A stretch of 64,000 nucleotides of DNA, taken from the NCBI GenBank assembly GCA_963820395.1, contig CAWGAE010000015.1:434001-498000 (forward strand), read 5' to 3'. This stretch comes from DATFVJ01 sp963820395 (lineage in GTDB: Bacteria > Actinomycetota > Actinomycetes > Streptosporangiales > Streptosporangiaceae). Below, piece after piece: positions 1 to 8,929 of this stretch; position 1 is the first letter of the stretch; each line of letters starts with the position of its first letter. The position numbers and the translations under genes are program-made. The notes below the pieces were generated by a model that was not told where the DNA came from, did not search any database, and saw nothing but the letters and a program-made list of their open reading frames with translations.

Positions 1-23
1 GCTGGGTGCTGAATGGATGTCAT
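1..23 (-). CDS. 5' end of a riboswitch-controlled gene, probably glycine dehydrogenase GcvP (partial)
   Basis: Only the first codons (reading MTSIQHP) lie in the window; the gene runs off the left edge. The ATG at 23 is preceded by a GGAG Shine-Dalgarno about eight bases upstream. The identity is inferred from context: a tandem glycine riboswitch lies directly upstream on the same strand, and in actinobacteria the MerR gene found next to it is followed by the P-protein of the glycine cleavage system. GcvT or another glycine-cleavage gene is the alternative; too little protein is visible to choose. Confidence 0.45.
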
Positions 24-114
24 GAGGGAGTCTCCTGAGGCCGGGACCTTCGGGGGTGCAGAGATCACCCGCCGCGGGCACGCCGCCGACCGCCCGCACG
101 TCATCATGCGGGCG

Positions 115-325
115 CCGCCGCTCCCCCTCTGTCGTCGCGACCTGAGAGCTTCACCGTCTGCGGCGTCCGCAACGGCTTGCACCTTCGGTGAGGCTCCGCG
201 GCCAGCGCAGCCACGGCTCCTTCTTTCCAGAGGCGCCTCACCCGTCCGGTCCCGGTGCCTGAGAGATTCCGGGGAGGTTGCTCCTTCGGCGCCTCACGCC
301 GGCTGCGTGAGATCTCTCCCGGACA
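115..325 (-). promoter_or_regulatory. Tandem glycine riboswitch (two gcvT-type aptamers)
   Basis: Read on the minus strand, the first aptamer has the conserved GGGAGAGA opening (about 322-315), the core GCGCCGAAGGAGCAA (about 292-278) and the closing CTCTCAGGCACCGGGACCGG (about 266-247). A second aptamer follows with CACCGAAGGTGCAA (about 189-176), AGCTCTCAGG and GACAGAGGGGGAG, ending near 121. Two glycine aptamers in series are the classical arrangement that senses glycine and controls glycine-cleavage genes. The target is the gene leaving the left edge, whose start is about 100 bases downstream. Confidence 0.9.
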
Positions 326-549
326 GGGTCACTAGCGTGATCCAACCCTACTACCCGGCTGGTGGTGCTCCATGGTGCGATGCGCTGCGGAGGGTCGCGA
401 GTCCGGCAGGGTTCGCTGGGCAGGAGCTAGCTAGCTGGAGCACGCCTTGCGCGAGCTTGCCGATGCCGGTGATGGCGGCGAGCGTCACCGGTGGCACCAA
501 ACAGAAACGGGAATCGATGACAGCCTCGGCGCTGCGCCGGTTGACTGGG
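326..549. other. Gene-free stretch upstream of the glycine riboswitch
   Basis: No supportable coding region on either strand. It should contain the promoter that starts the riboswitch leader (minus strand, just above position 325), but no strong -35/-10 pair could be picked with confidence. Confidence 0.5.
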
Positions 550-1254
550 TCAGCCGGTCCTGCGGGCGCGACGGTTGGCGAGGTCGTCGCTGGCGGCTGC
601 GGCCGCGCTTCCGCCAACGCCGCGGGTGTCGGATGTCTTCTCGGCGGGCAACTCGGCGAGCGTTCCCTCGACTTCGCGCCAGACGCGGCCAAGCGCGATG
701 CCGAAGACTCCCTGCCCACCCTGGAGCAGATCGACTACCTCATCGGGTGACGTGCACTCGTAGACGCTTACACCGTCACTCATCAATGTGACCTGTGCCA
801 GGTCCGCGGCGCCGTGATCGCGCAGATGCCGCACCGCCGCCCGGATCTGCTGCAGGGATATCCCAGTGTCCAGGAGTCGCTTAACGACCTTGAGCACGAG
901 AATGTCGCGGAAGCCGTACAGGCGCTGAGACCCGGAACCGTGGGCCGACCTGACACTCGGCTCCACCAATCCCGTGCGCGCCCAATAGTCGAGCTGGCGG
1001 TAGCTGATCCCCGCAGCCGCGCACGCTGTCGGTCCACGGTAACCCGCGTCCTCTGGATGGGTGCCAAGCTCGTCATCGAAGAGCAGACCCTGCTCCCCGT
1101 GGTAAGGCTCGCTGCGGAAATGATCACCTGCGTATTGCGCACCGCCGTGCCCGGCGGCAGACTGGTCATCGCCGGACGCCGATGCCCGGGAACTGCCAGC
1201 AGCCTTGTCCGGGGCTCCGTCCTGGCTGCGGCCCTTGCCGCCTGTTACCGCCAC
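550..1254 (-). CDS. MerR-family regulator, ResR/McdR (Rv1830) type
   Basis: A 234-residue MerR-family DNA-binding protein. After a low-complexity N-terminus of about 75 residues comes the MerR winged helix, with the highly conserved stretch GYRGPTACAAAGISYRQLDY followed by GSGSQRLYGFRDILVLKVVK and RLLDTGISLQQIR. The C-terminal half carries VYECTSPDEVVDLLQGGQG, a signature shared with mycobacterial Rv1830, which affects growth, division and drug tolerance. It is the last regulator of the garA-ftsR-nuclease-merR string on the minus strand and precedes the glycine-responsive gene. The upstream ATG was kept, but the true start could be inside the low-complexity N-terminus. Confidence 0.88.
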   Translation of the reverse strand: MAVTGGKGRSQDGAPDKAAGSSRASASGDDQSAAGHGGAQYAGDHFRSEPYHGEQGLLFDDELGTHPEDAGYRGPTACAAAGISYRQLDYWARTGLVEPSVRSAHGSGSQRLYGFRDILVLKVVKRLLDTGISLQQIRAAVRHLRDHGAADLAQVTLMSDGVSVYECTSPDEVVDLLQGGQGVFGIALGRVWREVEGTLAELPAEKTSDTRGVGGSAAAAASDDLANRRARRTG

Positions 1255-1728
1255 GCCGACCTCCGCCCGGATGCTGACAGTGCTGGCCCGGGGTGTACGT
1301 CTACCGCGACGGAGTTCCCGAGCCGATGCCAGATGACCACGCTCGCCCGCGAGCCCGGCAGGGCGATTGCCCTAGGACCGAGCCGTTGGACCACGCTGGG
1401 TATTCGTTCGCACGGTAGGCCGGCCAGCATGGGCACGTCAACGATCCCCCCCGGCGCGTCGTGACGAGTACCCACAAACCGAGCGGATAGTTCTCGCCGC
1501 ACACCAGATAATTTTCGCAACATGCGGCAACCGGGCCACGCCTGCCTGCGGCGCAACAAGGCCTGCGGCGCAAAAGCCCTGCCGGGTAGGAAGCCCCGCC
1601 CGGCACCAAGGCCTGCCGGGCACGAGGGCCCTGCCGGGCACGAGGGCCCTGCCGGGCACGAGGGCCCTGCCAGGCGCCAAGCCCCGCCGCATCGGTGGCA
1701 GTCAGGACGGCGGGTGCGTCGTCGGACC
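1255..1728. other. Gene-free spacer between the nuclease and MerR genes
   Basis: A 474-base gap in an otherwise tightly packed minus-strand cluster. Open frames here are short, overlap on both strands and look like nothing recognisable. The only structure seen is the 18-bp tandem array at 1613-1666. Confidence 0.5.
1613..1666. repeat. 18-bp tandem repeat, three perfect copies
   Basis: The unit CTGCCGGGCACGAGGGCC is repeated three times without a mismatch, with degenerate half units on both sides (for example CTGCCAGGCGCC at 1667). It lies between the bifunctional nuclease and MerR genes. Confidence 0.9.
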
Positions 1729-2190
1729 CTACGTCCCGCGGCCGAAGTCCTCGGGGGTGATGGTGTCCAGGAACTCGCGGAACTTCTCTACTTCGTCCTC
1801 CTGCTCATCGGGGATCGCCACCCCTGCCTCGTCGAGGACTTCATCGGTAACGAAGATCGTCGCACCTGTCCGCAGCGCGAGCGCGATCGAATCCGACGGG
1901 CGCGCGCTCACTTCCACCCCATTGGAGAAGACCAGGTCGGCGAAGAAGATCCCGTCCCGCAGCGCCGTGATGTTGACCGTACGCAACTGCACACCAAGCG
2001 CGTCGAGCACGTCGCGGAACAGATCGTGTGTGAGCGGCCGCGCTGGCAGCATGCCCTGCTGAGCATACGCGATCGCGGTAGCCTCCACGGCACCGATCCA
2101 AATCGGCAGGTACTTTTCGCCCTGTGCCTCTTTCAGGAGGACGATGGGCTGGTTCGAGGGCATCTCGACCCGGACGCCGACGACCTCCAT
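1729..2190 (-). CDS. Bifunctional nuclease (BFN, DUF151) family protein
   Basis: A protein of about 153 residues starting MEVVGVRVEMP and covering the whole DUF151/BFN domain. Conserved stretches include GEKYLPIWIGAVEATAIA, RPLTHDLFRDVL, and SARPSDSIALALRTGATIFV, with the C-terminal tail DEVEKFREFLDTITPEDF. Family members are small nucleases or regulators; the actinobacterial copy (Rv1829 type) lies between two MerR genes exactly as here, but its cellular role is not settled. The ATG at 2190 was chosen because homologues begin at this motif; a GTG three codons earlier is possible. Confidence 0.88.
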   Translation of the reverse strand: MEVVGVRVEMPSNQPIVLLKEAQGEKYLPIWIGAVEATAIAYAQQGMLPARPLTHDLFRDVLDALGVQLRTVNITALRDGIFFADLVFSNGVEVSARPSDSIALALRTGATIFVTDEVLDEAGVAIPDEQEDEVEKFREFLDTITPEDFGRGT

Positions 2191-2292
2191 CTGCCTCACG
2201 GCCGCTCCGTCCCTACGCGCGCGTTGCGCTCCGGTTTCTTCCGCTGCCCCGGGTACCGATGTACCGGCGCTCCCTTTGCCAACGTACACCCG

Positions 2293-3004
2293 CTATTGGC
2301 TCAGATCCGTACGCAGCCCTGCTTCAAGAAAAGCGGCATGCAGCCGCAACGTCAGCGCGGCGATCTCCCGCGCTGTTTCTTCGGCCCGATCACGCGCGCC
2401 CGGGCTGCGCTGACGCGTCATCGGGGCTACCACCTGATCAATGAGCGCTGTTTCCCGCTCCGCGGCTGCCTTGAGCACACGTAGGTGCCTAGGCTGCACG
2501 CCGAACCGCCCAAGCTCGGCGGCGGTCCGGGCCACGGTCAGGGCCTCCGGGCCGTAGTGGCGCCCGGACCGGCGGACCAAGCCGAACTCTTCAAGCTCGC
2601 CAAGCTCGTCGTCGCCTATGCCCGCGGCAGCCGCGAGCTCACTCCGGCTGAGCGGCTGCGGACCCGGCCGCGGATCCGCAGCCGCCCCGTCCGATGGCAC
2701 AGCGGCGACCAAGCCAAGCGTCGCCCGCGGGCCGGGATCCTCACCGCGATCGATAGCACCGAGCTTCTCCTTGATCACCCGGAGTGGAAGATACTGATCC
2801 CGCTGCGACGGACAGGATGTACCGCAGCCGCTCGATGTCCGCCGGGCCGAAACGCCGGTAGCCAGACGGTGACCGGGCGGGCTCGATCAACCCCTCCGAT
2901 TCGAGAAAGCGGATCTTGGACACGCTGACGTCGGGGTAATCTCCCCGCAGTTGTGCCAGAACTTCACTGATGCTGAAGTAAGCCCGTGCCGACTGAGCGC
3001 TCAT
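2293..3004 (-). CDS. ftsR: FtsR-type MerR regulator (Rv1828 family), split by one extra base
   Basis: The first 68 residues read MSAQSARAYFSISEVLAQLR, then DVSVSKIRFLESEGLIEP and SPSGYRRFGPADIERLRYIL, which is the FtsR/Rv1828 winged helix. The frame then leaves the family sequence; skipping one base near 2806 restores QRDQYLPLRVIKEKLGAIDR and the remaining C-terminal half (second DNA-binding-like helix and dimerisation region) to a stop at 2293. Corrected length is about 236 residues, normal for the family. The ATG at 3004 overlaps the garA stop (ATGA). FtsR activates the division gene ftsZ in corynebacteria. No other lesion is seen, so the frameshift may be a sequence error. Confidence 0.85.
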
Positions 3005-3540
3005 GGTCCACCGGCCGGCCAGCTCTCACTGTGCCGCCGACTCGCGAGGAAAACAAGCCGGAATTTGCCCACCTGGACCTCATCTCCCCCGGTCAAGGTA
3101 GCTTCTTCGATGCGCTCGCGGTTCACGTACGTGCCGTTGAGGCTGCCGACATCGCGCACCGTGAACACGGTGCCCTGCCGGTAGAACTCGGCGTGCCTGC
3201 GGGACACGGTCACATCGTCGAGGAAGATGTCGCTGTCCGGGTGACGACCCGCCGTGGTGAGATCGTTATCGAGCAGGAACCTGCTTCCGGCGTTCGGGCC
3301 CCGCCTGACGACCAGCAAGGCGGTGCCGGCGGGAAGGCCATCGGCCGCCGCCAAGTCAGCCGCGAGTTCCTCACCGGGTTCGACCTCGGAGGCGTCCGGC
3401 CCCGCCAGGGAGATCATGGACGTGGTCTCCCCCGCCTGCTCGCCCGGCGATCCCCACGTCAGCGGGTTACCGCAGTGTGAACAGAAGCGCGCCCCCTCAG
3501 GGTTAGCGCTCCCGCACTGCGTGCAGTAGACGCTCGGCAT
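3001..3540 (-). CDS. garA: GarA-like FHA-domain protein with N-terminal zinc ribbon
   Basis: A protein of 179 residues. The N-terminus has a CTQCGSANPEGARFCSHCG zinc ribbon (two CxxC pairs). A linker with TTSMISL follows; ETTS-type threonines at this place are phosphorylated by PknB/PknG in GarA. The C-terminal FHA domain shows AGRHPDSDIFLDDVTVSRRH and GSLNGTYVN, the phosphothreonine-binding motifs. GarA binds and restrains 2-oxoglutarate-using enzymes. The ATG at 3540 begins exactly at the zinc ribbon. The gene overlaps ftsR downstream by four bases, consistent with translational coupling. Confidence 0.9.
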   Translation of the reverse strand: MPSVYCTQCGSANPEGARFCSHCGNPLTWGSPGEQAGETTSMISLAGPDASEVEPGEELAADLAAADGLPAGTALLVVRRGPNAGSRFLLDNDLTTAGRHPDSDIFLDDVTVSRRHAEFYRQGTVFTVRDVGSLNGTYVNRERIEEATLTGGDEVQVGKFRLVFLASRRHSESWPAGGP

Positions 3541-3840
3541 CGGTCGGCTCGGCCTCCATCCATCTGCCTTGCGTACCGACGCGGGCTGATGCCCGCGCCG
3601 CGGCGGACCGCTGCGTCGGGGCCACGGCCTTGCCCCCAGCTTCACCGGTGGTTCCACCTCCCCTGCGGCACAAGCTACTCGTGCCGTGAGGAGCCAGTCC
3701 ACGCGCCACGCATGTCATGCCCCTGCGCGCTCCGGTTCACCCCAGGTGCGCTACGCCAAGGGAGATTTTCTCACACCTGGCGGCCCCAATGTGCCGCGCG
3801 CACGTACGCACGGTCCGGCGAAAACGACGTGGCGCCGCGG

Positions 3841-6339
3841 TCAATGACCCGCCCGCTCCACCACTGTGGCCCACTCGTCAAGCAGCGCGTGCGCGCTATC
3901 CGGGTCCGCCCCCTCAGCCCACATGTGCGTGACCGCCTCCGCCAGGTCGGGCAGCACTAGCACCCAGCTCCCGTCTGGCTCGATGACACGGACCCCGTCC
4001 GTCGTGTCCACCGTGCGGTTGCCCGCGGCCTCGACGACGGTGCGCATCACCGAGCCCTTCGCCGCCCATGGGGTCGGCATCGACCGCCTGAGCAGGTGGG
4101 CGGCCGGGATACGGCGCTCGATCTGGCTGAGCGTGAGCCGGGTGCGCGCGACCAGTCCGAGCAGCCGCGTGAACACGGCGATCCCATCGACCGTCCTGCT
4201 GAACTCCGGCACGATGAATCCGCCATGGCCGTCAGCGGCCAGGATCACGTCCGGTTCGCCCGCTGCCCGGGTGAGCGCGTCCATCGATGTCGGGGTCCAC
4301 TGCGCCTCGACGCCGTGGAAGCGGCACACCTGCTCCGCCACGCGCGTCGTGGTCACGGGAAGGGCGACCCGGCCCGAGTGCCGCTCCGCGGCAATCAGGT
4401 CAAGCACGACGAGCAGGGCGCGATCATTGTCCACCAGCGCGCCATTCTCGTCGACGAGGAAGATCCGCTCCCCAACGGGATCGAACCGCACCCCGAACGC
4501 CGCGCGGGACGAGGACACCAGCTCGGAAAGGCGCTGCATGTCGGCGCGGCGCTGGGCGAGCGTCTCGGTGGGCGATGACTCATCCAGCCGGTTGTTGACG
4601 GTCAGTACGTCGACGCCGATCCGGCCGAGCAAGCCGGGCAGCACCACCGACGCGGTACCGCCCGCGCAGTCGACGACTATCTTCAGCCCGGCTTCCCTCA
4701 CCCCGGTCATGTCCACGCAGCGCACCAGTTCGTGCGTGTATGTCTCCATCACCCTCGGCGGGAAGGTCAGTTCGGCGATCTCGCCGGGGAAGGCGCGGCG
4801 GAACTCCTGCCGCGAGAACACCCGTTCCAGCTTCCGCTGCGCTGCATGTGACAGGTCGGCGCCGCGCTCGTCGAAGAAGATGAGGTCGATTGCCTGCGGA
4901 TCGCCCGGCGTGGTCCGCAATGCGATCCCGCCCGCGCACTCGCTCCTCGCGGTCTCGAACCGCGCTACCGGCAGCGGCTGCGCCTCCAAGTCCTGCACGT
5001 TGACCGCGCTCGCGGTCAACGCGCCGTGCACGGCCCGCTTGAGCGCGCGGGCGGCACGAGATACGTCCCTTGATGTGGTGACGCTCGCACCCTTCTTGAG
5101 CGTCGTGGCATAGGCGCTGGCCAGCCGTACGCACAGTTCCGGTGTTATCTCCACGTTGACGAGCCCGGACACACCGCGCGGCCCGAACAGCGTGCGCTGG
5201 CCCCGCGACTCCCAGATCACGCTGGTGTTGACGACCGCACCTGCCTCAATGGTCTTGAACGGGTATACCTTCACGCCTGAGGTCAGGTAGGCCTCCGCCT
5301 CGATGACGCATTCGTCACCGACGACCGCGCCCTCCTCGATCCGGACCGAGCCCATCAAGTCCGTGTTCTTGCCAATCACGCAGCCGCGCAAGTTGACGTT
5401 GGGCCCGACGTACACGTTGTTATGCACGACGGCGCGGTGCAGGAACGCACCCTCCTTGACCACCACGTTGCTGCCGATCACGGTGAATTCGCGTAGCTCG
5501 GCGCCAGGCTCGATCTTCGTGTAGTCGCCGATGCACAGTGGCCCGGTCAGCACCGCCTCCGGGTCGACCTCGGCGCCATCAGCGACCCAGACCCCTGGCG
5601 AGACCTCAAACCCGTCGATCTCCGCGTCGACGCGGCCGGCCAGCACATCCGCCTGGGCCTTCAGGTAACTCTCGTGAGTGCCGACGTCCTCCCAGTAGCC
5701 GCTGGCGATGTAACCGTGCATCGGCGCACCGCGCTGGAGCAGGCGGGGGAACACGTCGGACGACCAGTCCACCGACTCGCCAACCGCAACCTCCGCGAGC
5801 ACCTCGGGTTCCATGACGTAGATACCGGTGTTGACGGTGTCCGAGAACACCTGGCCCCAGGTGGGCTTCTCAAGAAAGCGCTGCACGCGCCCGTCATCAT
5901 CGACAATGATGATCCCGAACTCGAGCGGGTTCGGCACGCGCGTGAGGCCGATCGTGACCAGCGCACCGTGCTCCTTGTGAGAGCTGACCATTGCCGACAG
6001 ATCGATATCGGTGAGCGCGTCGCCCGAGATAACAACGAACTGCTCGTCACGCAGCGCGTCCTCGGCGTTCTTCACGCTGCCCGCGGTGCCGAGCGGCATT
6101 TCCTCCGTCGCGTACTGCAGGCTCATGCCGAACTCCTCACCGTCACCAAAGAAGTTACGGACGAGTGACGCGAGGAATGCGGTGGTGACCACCGTGTCAC
6201 TGAAACCATGCCGCTTGAGCAGCCGCAGCACGTATTCCATGATCGGCTTATTGGCGACCGGCAGCAGCGGTTTCGGCTGATTGGCGGTCATCGGCCGCAG
6301 GCGCGTACCCTCACCTCCTGCCATCACGACGGCCTTCAC
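3841..6339 (-). CDS. Nucleotidyltransferase / beta-helix / degenerate phosphomannomutase fusion protein
   Basis: An 832-residue protein. Residues 1-235 are a GT-A nucleotidyltransferase (MAGGEGTRLRPMT near the start, then KPLLPVANKP and GDALTDIDL). Residues of about 250-370 form a left-handed beta-helix of hexapeptide repeats. The remainder is laid out like a phosphomannomutase/phosphoglucomutase. Such proteins are annotated as mannose-1-phosphate guanylyltransferases and should supply GDP-mannose or another NDP-sugar. The mutase half looks catalytically altered: the usual TASHNP phosphoserine loop reads TTPGDP. The GTG at 6339 has a GAGGAG ribosome site and overlaps the preceding gene's stop (GTGA), so the two are probably co-translated. 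Confidence 0.85.
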   Translation of the reverse strand: MKAVVMAGGEGTRLRPMTANQPKPLLPVANKPIMEYVLRLLKRHGFSDTVVTTAFLASLVRNFFGDGEEFGMSLQYATEEMPLGTAGSVKNAEDALRDEQFVVISGDALTDIDLSAMVSSHKEHGALVTIGLTRVPNPLEFGIIIVDDDGRVQRFLEKPTWGQVFSDTVNTGIYVMEPEVLAEVAVGESVDWSSDVFPRLLQRGAPMHGYIASGYWEDVGTHESYLKAQADVLAGRVDAEIDGFEVSPGVWVADGAEVDPEAVLTGPLCIGDYTKIEPGAELREFTVIGSNVVVKEGAFLHRAVVHNNVYVGPNVNLRGCVIGKNTDLMGSVRIEEGAVVGDECVIEAEAYLTSGVKVYPFKTIEAGAVVNTSVIWESRGQRTLFGPRGVSGLVNVEITPELCVRLASAYATTLKKGASVTTSRDVSRAARALKRAVHGALTASAVNVQDLEAQPLPVARFETARSECAGGIALRTTPGDPQAIDLIFFDERGADLSHAAQRKLERVFSRQEFRRAFPGEIAELTFPPRVMETYTHELVRCVDMTGVREAGLKIVVDCAGGTASVVLPGLLGRIGVDVLTVNNRLDESSPTETLAQRRADMQRLSELVSSSRAAFGVRFDPVGERIFLVDENGALVDNDRALLVVLDLIAAERHSGRVALPVTTTRVAEQVCRFHGVEAQWTPTSMDALTRAAGEPDVILAADGHGGFIVPEFSRTVDGIAVFTRLLGLVARTRLTLSQIERRIPAAHLLRRSMPTPWAAKGSVMRTVVEAAGNRTVDTTDGVRVIEPDGSWVLVLPDLAEAVTHMWAEGADPDSAHALLDEWATVVERAGH

Positions 6340-6980
6340 CGTGGACAACTCTCCTCTCCGCTTCCGGCTCGGGGCGCCAGCGCGCCTGTCACAGGTCCCC
6401 CCCGGACCAGCCGACGTGTCTGCTCGAGATAGAGCCCGGCTGCCCACCAGTACAGAGCCGTTCCCCAGATTGCAAACGCCCAACCGACGACCCTCGCAAA
6501 CGTTGCAAAGCCGCCGGCATGCGCACCAAGGAACAGCAACGGGAACGCATACAGGAGGCAGAGCGTGGCCGCCTTGCCCACCAGGTTCACCTGCGGCGGA
6601 CCGTACCCGCGGCGCCGCAACAGCAAAAGCGCCACGCCGAGCAGTAGTTCGCGGCCGACCAGCACGCCGAGCAACCACCAAGGGATGATGGCCCGGAGGG
6701 CGAGCGCCGTCAGGATGGCCACGATGTAAAGCCGGTCGGCAGCCGGGTCCAGCATTTCGCCGAACCGGCTCTGCTGATGCCATGCCCGGGCGATCTTACC
6801 GTCCAGCCAGTCGGACAGGCCAGCGAGCACCAGCACGCCGACCGCCCAGCCGTCCGCCTTGGGCACAAGCACAAGCCAGAGGAACAACGGCACGCCGGCC
6901 AGCCGGGCCAGGCTGAGCGCGTTAGGGACCGTGAGCAGCCGGTTGCCTGCCGCGCTCGGCGCACGGCCCTGCTCGCTCAC
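6336..6980 (-). CDS. CDP-alcohol phosphatidyltransferase (PgsA-like)
   Basis: An integral membrane protein of 214 residues with about five hydrophobic segments. The family signature DG-x2-AR-x8-G-x3-D-x3-D is intact in DWLDGKIARAWHQQSRFGEM followed by LDPAADR. These enzymes transfer a phosphatidyl group from CDP-diacylglycerol to an alcohol such as glycerol phosphate or inositol phosphate; the substrate cannot be read here. It corresponds in position to pgsA2-type genes near garA in other actinobacteria. GTG at 6980 was chosen for its GGAGGGG site; its stop overlaps the next gene's GTG. Confidence 0.85.
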   Translation of the reverse strand: MSEQGRAPSAAGNRLLTVPNALSLARLAGVPLFLWLVLVPKADGWAVGVLVLAGLSDWLDGKIARAWHQQSRFGEMLDPAADRLYIVAILTALALRAIIPWWLLGVLVGRELLLGVALLLLRRRGYGPPQVNLVGKAATLCLLYAFPLLFLGAHAGGFATFARVVGWAFAIWGTALYWWAAGLYLEQTRRLVRGGPVTGALAPRAGSGEESCPR

Positions 6981-7166
6981 CGCCGCCCTCCCCTCCGTAC
7001 ACCCGCTCGTAGTGCCCACTCCGGGTGCGCCGTATGCCCGCGCGGGCACGTGCCTGGTGCCGCCGACCTTACCGGCCCGAAGGAGCGGTCAATTGAACGG
7101 CAGCGGGCTCTGGGCATCCGGGCTGTAAAAGAGATACCGTTGCGCAGCACGACATACCATTACAAA

Positions 7167-7256
7167 GACGCGGGAGCCCGGTCCGACCGGGCTGAGAGGG
7201 CGGCTTAACCGGGTCGCCGACCGCCAGGACCTGATCCGGATCATGCCGGCGAAGGG
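7167..7256 (+). promoter_or_regulatory. TPP (THI-box) riboswitch
   Basis: The plus strand shows the conserved GCTGAGAGGG of the pyrimidine-sensor helix (7190-7200) and the downstream thi-box core CTGATCCGGATCATGCCGGC followed by GAAGGGAG (7231-7258). It sits directly in front of thiC with the ribosome site GAAGGGAG inside its 3' edge, so thiamine diphosphate binding can hide the translation start, the usual mechanism in GC-rich bacteria. Confidence 0.93.
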
Positions 7257-7262
7257 AGTTTG

Positions 7263-8885
7263 ATGACAACCGCCGACATCGGGTTTCACAACACGTTCCG
7301 TAAGACCTACCTCGCGGGTACGCGCATCGATGTCCGTGCGCCGATGCGCGAGGTGGTGCTGACAAACAACGCCACCCTGACCCTGTATGACACCTCAGGC
7401 CCGTACACGGATCCGGGTTTTTCCGGCGGCGACGTGCTGGACAAGCTCCGCGCGCCATGGATAGCGGATCGCGTGCCGGTCCGTGGCGCGGTCACTCAGC
7501 GTGCCTACGCTCGCTGCGGCGAAATCACGCCCGAGATGGAGTTCGCCGCGCTGCGCGAAGGCGTGGCGCCTGAGGAAGTCCGCGACGAGGTCGCGGCGGG
7601 CCGAGCGGTGCTGCCCGCCAACATCAATCACCCCGAGTGCGAGCCGATGGTCATCGGCCGCAAGTTCCTGGTCAAGGTGAACGCCAACATCGGCACGTCA
7701 GCCGTGACGTCATCCATCTCAGAAGAGGTGGAGAAGATGCGCTGGGCCACCCGGTGGGGCGCCGACACCGTGATGGACTTGTCCACAGGAAAGCGCATCC
7801 ACGAGACCCGCGAGGGTATTTTGCGTGGCTCCCCGGTGCCGATCGGCACCGTGCCGATCTATCAGGCGCTGGAGAAGACGGGCGGCAAGCCGGAGGAGCT
7901 TTCCTGGGAGATCTACCGCGACACCGTGATCGAGCAATGCGAGCAGGGCGTCGACTACATGACGATCCACGCCGGCGTGCTGTTGCGTTATGTCCCGCTC
8001 ACCGCGCGGCGGCGGACCGGGATCGTCAGCCGGGGCGGCTCGATCATGGCCGCCTGGTGCCTGGCCCACCACCAGGAGAACTTCCTCTACACGCATTTCG
8101 CCGAACTCTGCGAGATCCTGCGTATTTACGACGTGACATTCTCGCTCGGCGACGGTTTGCGGCCGGGTTCCATTCACGACGCCAACGACGATGCGCAGCT
8201 GTCCGAGCTCCGCACGCTCGGTGAGCTGACCAAGATCGGATCCGACTACGACTGCCAGGTGATGATCGAAGGGCCCGGCCACGTGCCGATGGACAAGATC
8301 GCCGAGAACGTCAGGCTACAGCAGGAACTTTGCGACGAGGCGCCCTTCTACACTCTCGGCCCGCTGGCCACCGACATCGCACCTGGCTACGACCACATCA
8401 CCTCGGCGATCGGGGCGGCGCTCATCGCCTGGCACGGCACCGCGATGCTGTGCTACGTCACCCCGAAGGAGCACCTGGGCCTGCCGGACCGCGAAGACGT
8501 CAAGCAGGGCGTGATCGCCTACAAGATCGCTGCGCATGCCGCCGACCTGGCCAAGGGCCATCCGGGCGCGAAGGCGTGGGACGACGCGCTGTCGGACGCC
8601 AGGTTTGAGTTCCGCTGGGAGGACCAGTTCAACCTGGCCCTAGACCCGGACACCGCGCGCTCGTTCCACGACGAGACCCTGCCCGCGGCGCCAGCGAAGA
8701 CGGCCCATTTCTGCTCGATGTGCGGGCCGCACTTCTGCGCCATGAAGATCACTCAGGACGTGCGGGCCTATGCGGAGTCGCGCGGGCTGGACGGCGCGAC
8801 CGCGCTCGAGGCTGGCATGCGGGAGAAGTCGCACGAGTTCGCCGAGCAGGGCGGGAGGCTCTACCTGCCGGTCGAGCAGTCCTGA
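7263..8885 (+). CDS. thiC: Phosphomethylpyrimidine synthase ThiC
   Basis: A radical-SAM enzyme of about 540 residues that rearranges aminoimidazole ribotide into HMP-phosphate, the pyrimidine half of thiamine. The C-terminal CSMCGPHFC motif (Cys484, Cys487, Cys492) binds the 4Fe-4S cluster. Other family blocks include ANINHPECEPMVIGRKFLVK, SLGDGLRPGSIHDANDDAQ and MIEGPGHVPMDKIAENV. Length is slightly short compared with proteobacterial ThiC because the N-terminal extension is missing, as is common in actinobacteria. The ATG at 7263, five bases after GAAGGGAG, is preferred to the TTG three bases earlier. Regulated by the TPP riboswitch upstream. Confidence 0.96.
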   Translation: MTTADIGFHNTFRKTYLAGTRIDVRAPMREVVLTNNATLTLYDTSGPYTDPGFSGGDVLDKLRAPWIADRVPVRGAVTQRAYARCGEITPEMEFAALREGVAPEEVRDEVAAGRAVLPANINHPECEPMVIGRKFLVKVNANIGTSAVTSSISEEVEKMRWATRWGADTVMDLSTGKRIHETREGILRGSPVPIGTVPIYQALEKTGGKPEELSWEIYRDTVIEQCEQGVDYMTIHAGVLLRYVPLTARRRTGIVSRGGSIMAAWCLAHHQENFLYTHFAELCEILRIYDVTFSLGDGLRPGSIHDANDDAQLSELRTLGELTKIGSDYDCQVMIEGPGHVPMDKIAENVRLQQELCDEAPFYTLGPLATDIAPGYDHITSAIGAALIAWHGTAMLCYVTPKEHLGLPDREDVKQGVIAYKIAAHAADLAKGHPGAKAWDDALSDARFEFRWEDQFNLALDPDTARSFHDETLPAAPAKTAHFCSMCGPHFCAMKITQDVRAYAESRGLDGATALEAGMREKSHEFAEQGGRLYLPVEQS

Positions 8886-8929
8886 GCCAGCTGGGCGAGC
8901 CGCCTCGGCGATCCCGGCCCACCCCGGAC

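Noticed and set aside
40..58. GGGACCTTCGGGGG upstream of the glycine-cleavage gene as a DosR box
   Set aside because: Only the left half matches and it lies in the leader between riboswitch and start codon; it shows that chance half-sites occur in this GC-rich sequence.
2741..3004. A separate 87-residue MerR mini-protein
   Set aside because: Its C-terminal 18 residues are non-family and the normal continuation is present one base away, so it is the first part of the frameshifted ftsR gene.
3866..5113. Long plus-strand open frame of 415 codons opposite the nucleotidyltransferase gene
   Set aside because: Serine/arginine-rich composition and no family match; it is the antisense shadow of a well-conserved gene in GC-rich DNA.
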